Below, one piece after another: positions 55,145 to 64,000 of a stretch of 64,000 nucleotides of DNA; positions within the stretch are counted from its first letter, which is position 1, and every line of letters begins with the position of its first letter. The position numbers were made by a program, and so were the translations under genes. The DNA is from Arctopsyche grandis (lineage: Eukaryota > Arthropoda > Insecta > Trichoptera > Hydropsychidae), in the NCBI RefSeq assembly GCF_051622035.1, contig NC_135365.1:16162001-16226000 (forward strand). The letters are read 5' to 3'. Below the pieces are notes generated by a model. The model had not been told where the DNA came from, searched no databases, and saw nothing but the letters and a program-made list of their open reading frames with translations.

Positions 55145-56922
55145 TTGTATATATAATGTACTTAAAAGATATCTTATTTATCTCTCGCAAATTCGAGTTT
55201 ATTTCTTGAGTTTATTGCATCTCGAATTTACTGATATTATAAAATGCTACCCACTCTGTCTCTATGATATTGTATAATTGTTTGTAATTTTCCAGGAAAG
55301 CGCAATGGGGTTTACCTGTAGACTTTCCTGGCATATATGTACATATGTATTTGATTAAAAATATAAAATATCGAAGGTTTAATTTTTCAAAAACCTCTGA
55401 TACGGTTTATCCAATCTACTAATCAGTATTTTATTTGTCTGAAATAATTCTCGCTAAATAAATAATACATATCATAAAAAAAGTGGATATTTTAATAGGT
55501 GTTTCAACCTGCAGTATAATTTAACACATCAAAGACTTACTTACCCCTATTAGTTACTAATTACATTAGTCAGTTTTCTTTTATCGGCATCTTCATTGAC
55601 TTTGTGAATAGTCCCATAGTGAAATACTAATTATTCTAGCTCACTACAACGCTTCATTACATGTTACACGTATACAATTTTCATTGAGAATATTTTTTAA
55701 GTGATCGATAGAAAATTGCATAATCCAAGGTTTATTAAAAGAGCTCTTTCCTATTTTATAATTTGTGGCTGAAGTTTATGAGTACATACATATGTATGTA
55801 AATACATATATGTATGTTTATACGAAAATCATGAGTCGAGATGAGGTTGCCACACACAATTTAAATTGACAATTTTCCTAAATTTTACATATTTATATCG
55901 ATGTGTAAGGGAAATTCAATGTTGAAAAAGGTCAATAATTTTGTAAATGTAAATATTTATATTGAACAATTATTCGGTAGATCGTCTGGATGCTATGAGT
56001 TACATATTGTCATTTTCAGAAAATAAATAATATAGAGAAGAAAAATACAGATAGACCTAAAATGCTCGAGTGTATCTTGACTCTTGATTTAACATTTTTG
56101 AATACATATGTTACTGTCCAAGTGTACATTTCTTTCGTTCAGTTTGTTCATACACGAACCAATCTGACCGGTTATACTGTACACAAAATAACAAATTGAC
56201 AAACGAACTAGTTTATTCATGCACGAACTATTTGGCATACGTTTAAGCAGGGCTCGAAATGGAAATTTTCACGAATGGGAGCGCTCGATAATTTTCAAAA
56301 CATGCTTTCGATTTTTTTTTTGTCTTATAATATAATACTTATGTATATACATATCCGAGCCGGGACTAGACATTTTGTCACATGAGGCAAACGAAATTTG
56401 CGTCCCAATTAGGGCTGCCAGACGTTTTTCCCGGTTTCCCGGTTTTCCAGGATTGTCCCGGTTTCACACCTATGATCCCGACGCGACGTCCCGAAAGGAC
56501 CTTTCAGAACAGCCAAATGTCCCGGTTTTAGATAACTGGTTATTGATCTCTCATTGTTCAGAAATACCGACCCCCCCCCCCCCGCAGTTACTCAATCTCT
56601 CGTGGATCCACATCCATTTCAGTTTTTCTAAATCTTCTTTGTCAATATTTAATTAATTTCATATAATATTAAAATAGAAAGGAAATCTAGTTTATAAAAA
56701 TAAAGCTCTTTAATGTATTTTGTTAAGTGTAAGCTTTTTACAAGGTTTTTTTTATCATTCTTGTAATATCTGTGCCTAAATATGCACCTTCTTTAATTCT
56801 TGTTTTATTATATACTAGTTGTTTTACCCGGCTTCGCTCAGTATTTATAATATAAACAGATTAAAAATGGCGAATCTAATAGTAAATATTCATTTGTTTT
56901 TTTAACAATTAACAAATATTAA
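55145..56922. other. Intergenic with transposon ends
   Basis: 55220-55350 holds a SINE tail (TTCCAGGAAAGCGCAATGGGG). 56411-56560 resembles a hAT end (TAGGGCTGCCAGACG, repeated TCCCGGTTT). A Helitron-like 3' end lies inverted at 56815-56860 (CTAG ... CCCGGCTTCGCTC). Confidence 0.45.
56109..56245. mobile_element. Truncated TIR MITE fragment
   Basis: The fragment begins TGTTACTGTCCAAGTGTAC, matching the left end of the element at 2759, and fades after about 140 bp. Confidence 0.55.
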
Positions 56923-56956
56923 TCTATATATATGTATATATATATAAATTAATGTC

Positions 56957-56989
<33 letters not shown>

Positions 56990-57276
56990 CTCGAATAGGC
57001 TCCTAAGCCACTGAACCGATTACGATGAAACTTTCAGGATTTGTTGTGTGCATGTCCGGGAAGATTACTGTGAAAAAAACGGGAAAAAATGGGAACGGAA
57101 ACGGGAAAAACGGGAATGAGTGTCATTGCAACGCAATAATTTCAAATGTGTTCGCTACCCGCGTTTTTCCGTCAAATGGGAACGGGAACGGGAACGAGAA
57201 CGGGAACGGGAACGGAAATTGCATGCGTTATTATGGCATTGCAACGCATGCTATTAATTAATAAAAGTTCAGCTAG
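56923..57276 (+). mobile_element. Non-autonomous Helitron, copy 3
   Basis: The copy runs from TCTATATATATG to CTAG-T, with a TG microsatellite near the start and a short AT insertion inside the 3' end (57252-57266). Confidence 0.75.
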
Positions 57277-60200
57277 TAATTAATAAAAAATATCAAATCA
57301 ACAGGTGACACCACCCCTAGCGACGCCACTGCCCTTCCAAAATACTTATAAGTAAATCAGTTAAAAAAATTGAGGTTAAGACTACTTCTGAAAGCAAATC
57401 TTTATCTTTTAATACAAAAAGTGATGAAGTAATAAAATTACATAGATTGTGTCCATAAGGATATACCTCGAACAAAATATTGTGCAACATTATACCATTG
57501 AGTGCCCTTAATGATCGTAGCACTGCAAGTTTTAACAATTTGTATCAAATTCTTGTCTATAATGACTTGCTATTATGCATGTGAACGTTTGGCGTAGACG
57601 GTGTGCACTTTTCGTAGTACATATGTGCGACCATCCTAAGAATTCATAAAAACAAGAAAGCCCGTTTTGCATTTTTTCACTTCTTCCTACGGTCGAATTG
57701 TTCGTTTAATGTTGTACCTAGAACAAAATGAAGTGTCTTTTAACATTCCCACTATTCCCGACGAATGAATTCTTCAGACGCAGATGATATCATTCTTTGT
57801 GTGAAAATTTCTATTATCACGGAAAAACCAAGGTCGGCGACAATCGCCCATTTCAGATACAAAGCAGATGCTTCGATTGGTGACGACAAATCAAGCCATA
57901 TTACAGACGAAAATTGAGCACATTGCCCTTTGTCGAATTCGATGTCAGTCCAAGGAAAACAAAGCTATTTAAAGTCTGACGTTGGTTAGGTTAGGTCGAG
58001 TATATTTTTCTGTGAGTGAATTTACATCAAATTTTATATTCTGATCTGTTGAAAACTGCGTCAAAGGTTTGAGCTTTATTGTTTTGTGAGCTTTATGCCG
58101 TTTCAACGCGAAAACGCTTTTACTCGATATGAAAATTGAACGTGTTTTTATTTCACGTCATTGTAGTCGATATGGTTGTTTTCGTAACACACAACATACA
58201 TATGTAAATTCTATGGCGTTTCAGGATTATTTTCAGATTCGCTCGCCACGATAATACCTTTCTGTACTCTTTCAGATTAAATAAACACAACCTTTACAGG
58301 TGTTTCAGGGGAACGATAATGTTTCTTATGTTACAAAACATCATAATGTAATATGTACATTATAAATAGATACATGAATATTTTAATTTATACGATTTAT
58401 TTCGAAGCACTTTTACTTTTTAAGAGAGCAAATCCAAAATTAACGTTTTTGACGAAAACTCGAATGACATTTTCAAATGAAATCCTAAACTTCAAAAGGA
58501 ACATTTTGGCCATTCATGCCATTGTTCAAATTTTGACAATTTCGACTAGATGAAATTGAAGCGATCGTAACGATTCGTGAAAGTTATAACAATTTATTGG
58601 AACGGGATTTTGATATTCAGTACTGTTTATTATATTTTACTCCTTTTATACTGTTGCTATTAATATCGCACAAAATAAACAAGAAGTTGAGACAACTTCA
58701 AAATAAATCCTACATATATTGAATCATTTTCAAATTAGTCGCAAGTTGCGACGTAATTTTCAGACGACAAGCAATAAAAAATCCAATTGAGGGATCTTGG
58801 TGAACGAGCTGTAAAGTACGCCTCCAAAGTTAATTTTCCCTCTAGTTCCCCACAACTTATTTTTTTTTTTCCCTCAATTCCTCATTTAATCACAAATTGC
58901 ATTACAACCACCTACCTCTATCTAGTGAAACTTTATTAATTATGCAATAAGTAGAAAAATTTACATTTGACCCTCAAATACTTCACAAGACTTAAAATTC
59001 TAATACATACGAATGTATAATAATCCTAATGCCCTGTGGCAAAAACTCCATTATTACTCTGATTACCACGAAATATTTATGCAATTATTCAAATCTATTA
59101 ATATTAAAATCACAAATTATATATTAAAAATTTTATTTTTAGTAGTACTTTTATCTCACGATTCTCACTCTATTGAAAAAAAAACTAAACCAATGTATCC
59201 AGTTTTTATTCCAAACCTCCTTTACGTTTCACTTACGATTACAATTCAGAGAAAAATTTGCCTCTTATCCGATTGTTTTCATACTTTGCCATATTGCTCA
59301 TTTTGGTCATCAATATAAGTAAATGGATCCTCCGCCATTACGATAGAGATAAAATATCGTTTAAGACACGTTTTAAGTTTCCAACTTTGAAATCTGGGTG
59401 ACTTCTATGTAGTCTTTAGTTTTATACATAGATGGCGGTAGTAAAATAAAATTATTGGTATTTTTATTCAAAATAATAATTTATATATCTTAATATTATA
59501 TACAAAACTAAAAAAGAGGTTTGTTTTTAAAAAACTTTTTTTTATTGGTGTCTCTCAATTCGAAGTGAGTTTTATTATAATTATCAACAGCTTCAATTTA
59601 CGTACATACATACATAGATAGATACACATTTTTTTTCTAAATATTTAAAACAAAATATGCCTATGTGACATAAGCTATTGTATTAAACTTAAAGACCAAA
59701 TACTTCAGGGGGTCTACAAAAATTGAGAACTTGAATAAAATTAATTTTAAAATGAGTTAATGAAATGCATTTTATTATAAAAAAATGCCATGCATGATTT
59801 TTTCTGAAGAAATTTACGTCCATAAATTTAAAAAATAAATAATTAAGTGTTTTTTTTAATTAATAAAATAACTGCATAATTCCAAACAAGGATATTTTCA
59901 GATTCATTCAAAGAAATTTGATCCAATTTACATAATAAATTGTATTGCTTCAAAGAAATAAAGTTGTGTTAGTAACAATATTAATAGAATAAATAAAATT
60001 GAATAAAAATTATTTTTATGTAAAATACTTTTATGTAAAACCTTAAAGGAGCAGCTACGAATTAATACAGAGGGGATTATTGAAGCACTTTCTTAGGGAG
60101 TAAAATGAAATGTTTATTTTTAATATTATAATTCAATTTTTATTTTAATCAATCGTTCAAGTAAATGTAATTAATTAAAAGTATGCAGTCAAAGTTTGTT

Positions 60201-60530
60201 TTATGCTTAGACTGTTATACTTGTAATATCTTTGTATCAAATATTATTAAAATTATCAATGTTTATTATCTTAAATATATAAAAAAAATACCTAAGGTTT
60301 ACTTTGGCATGATATAACGTTTTATTAATTGTACATTATTATCAAGGATTATTGATAACTGTTAAAAATTTCCAAAGCATCTTTATATATAAATATATGA
60401 ACAAACGCACACAGATTAATTCCCACCCACACGACTCACCCCGTTATTACATCTAGCCTCCGACGGGAGTGAATCACTTTGGGTAGCTACCCTTCTCCCC
60501 ACTTCTTCCTACCGATCCCTATTTTGTAAG
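57277..60530. other. Intergenic upstream of corazonin
   Basis: A short repeat (CCTCCTTTACGTTTCACTTACG) at 59215-59290 also occurs at 54275-54345. I see no gene; corazonin enhancers could lie here. Confidence 0.35.
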
Positions 60531-60531
60531 G

Positions 60532-60539
60532 TATATAAA
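60532..60539 (+). promoter_or_regulatory. TATA box of corazonin
   Basis: TATATAAA stands about 30 bp before the likely transcription start and in the right orientation for corazonin. The 100 bp upstream (60420-60530) are less AT-rich than the surroundings and may hold proximal control sites. Confidence 0.6.
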
Positions 60540-60564
60540 GCTTTCGCAGGCAACTTGAGATAAC

Positions 60565-60684
60565 AAAGCTTTCGCACTTCCAAGTGTTAACATCGTCTGC
60601 TACAAAGCATTTGTTTGTGTACATTTTTACTTTTGCGTTATAAAATTATCACTACTCATTAGTGAATAATTTTTCTGTAAACGG
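60565..60684 (+). other. Crz: Probable corazonin 5' UTR exon
   Basis: The sequence ends in a good donor (ACGG|GTAAGC at 60685). The matching acceptor (TTTTTCACAG) is at 61692-61701, 20 nt before the corazonin ATG. The 5' boundary is set only by distance from the TATA box. The implied leader intron is about 1.0 kb. Confidence 0.6.
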
Positions 60685-61721
60685 GTAAGCTAATCATTTA
60701 TTTGCTTTTAATTTTTATTTAAATTATTTATCAAAATTAAAAACAAACGTGTTTGTATTGAAAAATCTTTCAAATTATTAATTTATATTATGTATTAATC
60801 TTTGAAAAAAAAAGATTTGATTGAAAATTTTGTAATCAAAATATATATGTACATAATTAATGCGTATCCTTTTTTCCTAAATAAATATCAATATTGTGTA
60901 TATTATAAATACAAACATACAGATGTGCATTCTCGTTTGTATATGCATATAGTAAACATTAAAAATCATTGAAAATTAATTGGTGTTAAATATTTTCTAA
61001 ATTATTATAATTTAGTTTCATTTTATTTTTTCAATTATACATATACATATATGTATATACATACATATGAGTATACTTATGATTATAGTACAATTGGAAA
61101 CAAACCCATGGAATATAATCATAGAATAAATATATATATATATATACATATATACATACATATGTATGTAAATATCGAATAATAAAATAATCACTAATTT
61201 CAATGAAATTTTTCAATTTACTAGTAAAATAAAATGAGTTATCAGTGAAAATTTAATTTAAAAAAAATTGATTTTTCTTAGAATTTGTTTTCCAAGCAGG
61301 TTCCTAACTACATAATATATTTCTGTTCGTGGCATCAAATAAATCAATCAGTGCGACAAAAATTACTTATATTATTACTATGTATTTTTGTATATTGTAT
61401 ATATATACATTTATATAGTCATATTAATGAAACGAATGATTTCATTTTAATTGAAATATCTATAAATATTAACTGGTATCGAGAAAAAAACGCGTATGTA
61501 TTGATATCTATAGCTTTTTTTTGTTTCCATGATATATAAAGTTAGTTTGCTGAAAGTGCCAATTTGAGAATATACATATAATATATATACATACATACAT
61601 ATATCATGAATATTAAATAAAAACTTGAAAAATCAATTCAAAAAGCTTCAGTGCAATTGAAATACGTGTATATAACACATTAACTTTTTAATTTTTCACA
61701 GGATTCCAAAAAAGAATAACG

Positions 61722-61952
61722 ATGAATACGTACCTGGTGTCTCTGTTAGTTTTCGCAACATTTATGACCCTCGGATTTTCCACCGTCACGGCTCAGACAT
61801 TCCAATATTCCAGAGGATGGACAAATGGCAAAAGAAATGGTATGATTGGAAACGGAATTTATGAGGTTAACTCCCTGGACAAACTGCTTTCTAACCCTTG
61901 CGAGCTCGAGAAGCTCAGATATGCTCTTAAAATAAAACCTCTGAATGAAAAG
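61722..61952 (+). CDS. Crz: Corazonin coding exon 1
   Basis: This exon holds 77 codons: signal peptide, corazonin, GKR site and the first part of the associated peptide up to KPLNEK. The reading frame would stop within two codons if the GTATAT donor at 61953 were not used. Confidence 0.96.
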
Positions 61953-62169
61953 GTATATTGAACTGAATTTATATTTCCCAATACTACATTAACTCAAAAA
62001 TTGTTTGTATTAATAATATTATATTTATATTTTTCAGCTGATGGTCCAATGTGATTTATTGAGTATGAGTTCTTCAGATGTCGATTCAGAAGCTCCCGGC
62101 TTGAGACTTAAAAGATCTGCGTCTCCTTTCGAAGCTAGAAACTTTGATAATCGACAAAATCTCGTTTAA
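61722..62169 (+). CDS. Crz: Corazonin preprohormone, complete (exons 61722-61952 and 62038-62169)
   Basis: This gene encodes the secreted neuropeptide [Arg7]-corazonin, which acts through a GnRH-type GPCR and is linked to stress, metabolism, ecdysis and pigmentation in insects. The 120-residue precursor has a hydrophobic signal peptide (1-24, cut after TVTA). The peptide follows at 25-35, QTFQYSRGWTN, then G36-K37-R38 for amidation and cleavage; Gln25 would become pyroglutamate. The associated peptide follows, with C60 and C82 probably paired, as in other corazonin precursors, and a second dibasic site K102-R103. Exon 2 ends AAG|GTATAT and exon 3 starts after TTTTCAG; the intron is 85 nt, phase 0. 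An AATAAA lies at 62285-62290. Confidence 0.97.
62038..62169 (+). CDS. Crz: Corazonin coding exon 2
   Basis: This exon holds 43 codons plus TAA: LMVQCDLL ... LRLKRSAS ... RQNLV. It supplies the second associated-peptide cysteine and a KR processing site. It is too short to be called as a gene by itself. Confidence 0.92.
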   Translation: MMVQCDLLSMSSSDVDSEAPGLRLKRSASPFEARNFDNRQNLV

Positions 62170-62284
62170 TTTGTTTATAAGATGACATCGGATATGATAA
62201 AAAAAAATGTAATGTTATTTTTTCAATTTTAGTTGTATTGGTGTATTTATATTTATGTCAATTTGTGTATCACTAATATTTAAA

Positions 62285-62290
62285 AATAAA
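62285..62290 (+). terminator. Corazonin polyadenylation signal
   Basis: AATAAA lies 116 nt after the corazonin stop codon, the first such hexamer downstream. Confidence 0.6.
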
Positions 62291-63362
62291 AAGCATTCTA
62301 CAATAACATATTATTTACATTCAGTAAAAATCAAACCAATTTACTGTTTTATTATTATATAATAGTATATGTATCATCATCACTCACAATAATTCATTTA
62401 AAATTAATCTTTGTAAAGTTGAATTATTATTCAGATTATTTTACTATCAGTATTCAAATATTATATTGTATTTCATAGGAGTATAATAAAAATATACGAA
62501 CATTATAAAAAATTACTTTAAAATAATTGATTTGAATGTCCTAAATGAATAATCCGTTCAATACGGGTATTCAAATAAAAATATAAGGAGTTATAAATAT
62601 TAATAATATATAATATAAAAGGTATAAAATGAATAAAATGGCTGAATATATATATTTAGTATTTTTATTATATTATAGCTTCACAATACATGAACTTTAA
62701 CAACACAGCAAATTTTAGAATAACTATACATACATATATTATATTAAAATTTTAAATTCCTCATATTTATTTAATACAAAAATCGAACAAATTTATGTTC
62801 AAATTCTATATAAAATTAAAAAATGAATGAATCCTTGTAAAAATAATAATACTGAAACTTATAATATAATATAACAGTTCTACCATAATCAAAATTATTA
62901 CTATAATGCTTTCTAGTAATAATTTATTAATATAATGTTTCATAGTAATAACTTTCCTGTGCTTTCATATGTCTAGTTTTATTTACTATTTGCAAGAGTA
63001 TTAATTTCAAATTTTGCAAGTTTCATAAATGAAGTAAGCATTTGAAGCCATCACAATTAATTTATTCGCAATCACTATACAATTTTATTTGAAAGTTTCA
63101 TTATGGGAAATCACAATTAATCTTTATGACATTACTGATACAACAATCAACAATCGCTTTTAATTTATTGGAGAGTTATAAACGGCTAAAATGGATATAC
63201 AATATACATATGTATATACTAATAGTATACTATTATTAAATTTGGGTAGTAAAGTATAATATATTCATATAAATTTTGGTTTCTCAACTAACAGAACCAA
63301 GTTTTTACAGGTGGCTTCACCATGTCATCCCATTCAACACACTTTTCAGTAGTGCTTCTATG
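62291..63362. other. Intergenic between corazonin and the 63-kb gene
   Basis: Very AT-rich. It holds the convergent 3' flanks of the two genes and no ORF of note. Confidence 0.45.
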
Positions 63363-64000
63363 TCAAAAATGGTCATTATTCTTTATAATGCCTCCATTGT
63401 TTACTTTTCCATTTCGCAATCCAATACTGCGTCGCATGTCTTGTTTGATGGGAACATAGTCTTCATCGGTTGCATTGGCTTCGACACCATCGTCCAACAT
63501 TTCATCTCCCAATACGATGCGATCTTGATAAAGATTATTATCCAGACAATATCCAGGATTCAAAATATTAGCTTCGTTTAACATTTGCAATGATTCCTCT
63601 AATGTCCTAGCTTGATTACGTTTCATGGTATAATCTTCATTGCCGATGTTGGGCTTTTGACGGAGAATTAAAGTGTTTGTATTGGATCCGAGATACGGCG
63701 GTGGTTGGGGTCTATTATAATCTATTATCAGATTCGGATTAGATTTAGGACTTGGATTCTTTGAAATGCTGTTATTAGGACTAAAATTGAAAAGAAAATG
63801 TAATAAAAGTTTGATATTATTGACTTTCATTAAATGATGTTACATTACAATTTACCTTACACCTGTATTACTCTTATTGCTCACATTATCATTTAGACAA
63901 GTTTGTAAATTTGGAGCACTATTATTTGGGTTGGTTTCTGTTACAGCAGATGCATCACTATTGTACTGTGATATTTCAACTTTACCATCACTGACGACAT
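63363..64000 (-). CDS. Unrecognised protein, C-terminal two exons, continues past window edge
   Basis: Two exons join in frame: 63856-64000 (open at the window edge) and 63363-63780 (ends in a stop). The donor is GTAAG|GTAAAT, the acceptor is TCAATTTTAG|TCCTAA, and the intron is 75 nt. The 187 or so visible residues are Asn/Ser/Pro-rich with RPQPPPYLGS, then a more ordered stretch (DYTMKRNQARTLEESLQMLNEANIL) and an acidic segment ending in IIKNNDHF. I see no transmembrane or catalytic motif and do not recognise the family. The spliced frame, typical insect intron and lack of repeats argue that it is a real gene, perhaps the tail of a large cytoplasmic or membrane protein. Confidence 0.7.

Noticed and set aside
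56571-56583. Poly-C run as an assembly or functional signal
   Set aside because: A simple homopolymer inside a degraded hAT end; no supporting context.
63276-63581. 101-codon plus-strand ORF
   Set aside because: Antisense of the spliced minus-strand exon, with no features of its own.

Overview
This is AT-rich nuclear DNA from an insect. The best evidence is a complete gene for [Arg7]-corazonin, an arthropod neuropeptide, followed by an insect-type lateral signaling target protein 2 (LST2) gene with short phase-consistent introns. The rest of the window is dominated by transposable elements. The corazonin precursor tail (C60, KPLNE, C82) reminds me most of lepidopteran precursors, but the order of insect cannot be fixed from this window.

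Three host genes can be supported. (1) LST2, minus strand, runs from an initiator exon at 50968 to a stop at 16214. It has eleven coding exons that join without a frame break into 1509 residues. Exons 2-11 lie in 16.2-21.8 kb. The 12-codon first exon lies 29.1 kb upstream in a CpG- and G-rich island at about 50.8-51.2 kb. (2) Corazonin, plus strand, has a TATA box near 60.53 kb, a probable 5' UTR exon, and two coding exons (61722-61952 and 62038-62169) encoding 120 residues. (3) The last two exons of an unrecognised minus-strand gene occupy 63363-64000 and run off the window edge.

Region by region. 1-8.2 kb is intergenic and full of MITEs, tRNA-derived SINEs, a foldback element and LINE fragments. 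8.2-12.6 kb is a full-length Jockey-type LINE (minus strand) with both reading frames open. 12.8-14.65 kb is a broken RTE-type LINE (plus strand) ending in a TGATGA tail. 14.65-16.2 kb is the probable 3' UTR and downstream flank of LST2. 16.2-21.8 kb holds the compact LST2 exons. 21.8-50.9 kb is LST2 intron 1, filled with SINEs, a degenerate Tc1-like transposon with TIRs and TA flanks, 102-bp hAT-type MITEs with 8-bp target duplications, TTAA-flanked piggyBac-type MITEs, Helitron-like elements, an 803-bp tandem duplication and a hAT transposase remnant. 51.3-60.4 kb is intergenic, with tandem Helitrons at 54.5-55.1 kb. 60.5-62.3 kb is corazonin.

Nothing here looks like a gene cluster acting as one pathway. 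LST2 (endosomal receptor down-regulation) and corazonin (stress and ecdysis peptide hormone) are functionally separate neighbours. The more unusual material is structural: the distant micro-first-exon of LST2, a possible 79-nt spliceosomal intron in a Tc1 transposase, and a Helitron-like element carrying seven exact CCGGAAGT (ETS-type) sites at roughly 147-bp spacing. A conserved-looking orphan promoter or first-exon candidate at 41.2-41.6 kb also deserves a look.
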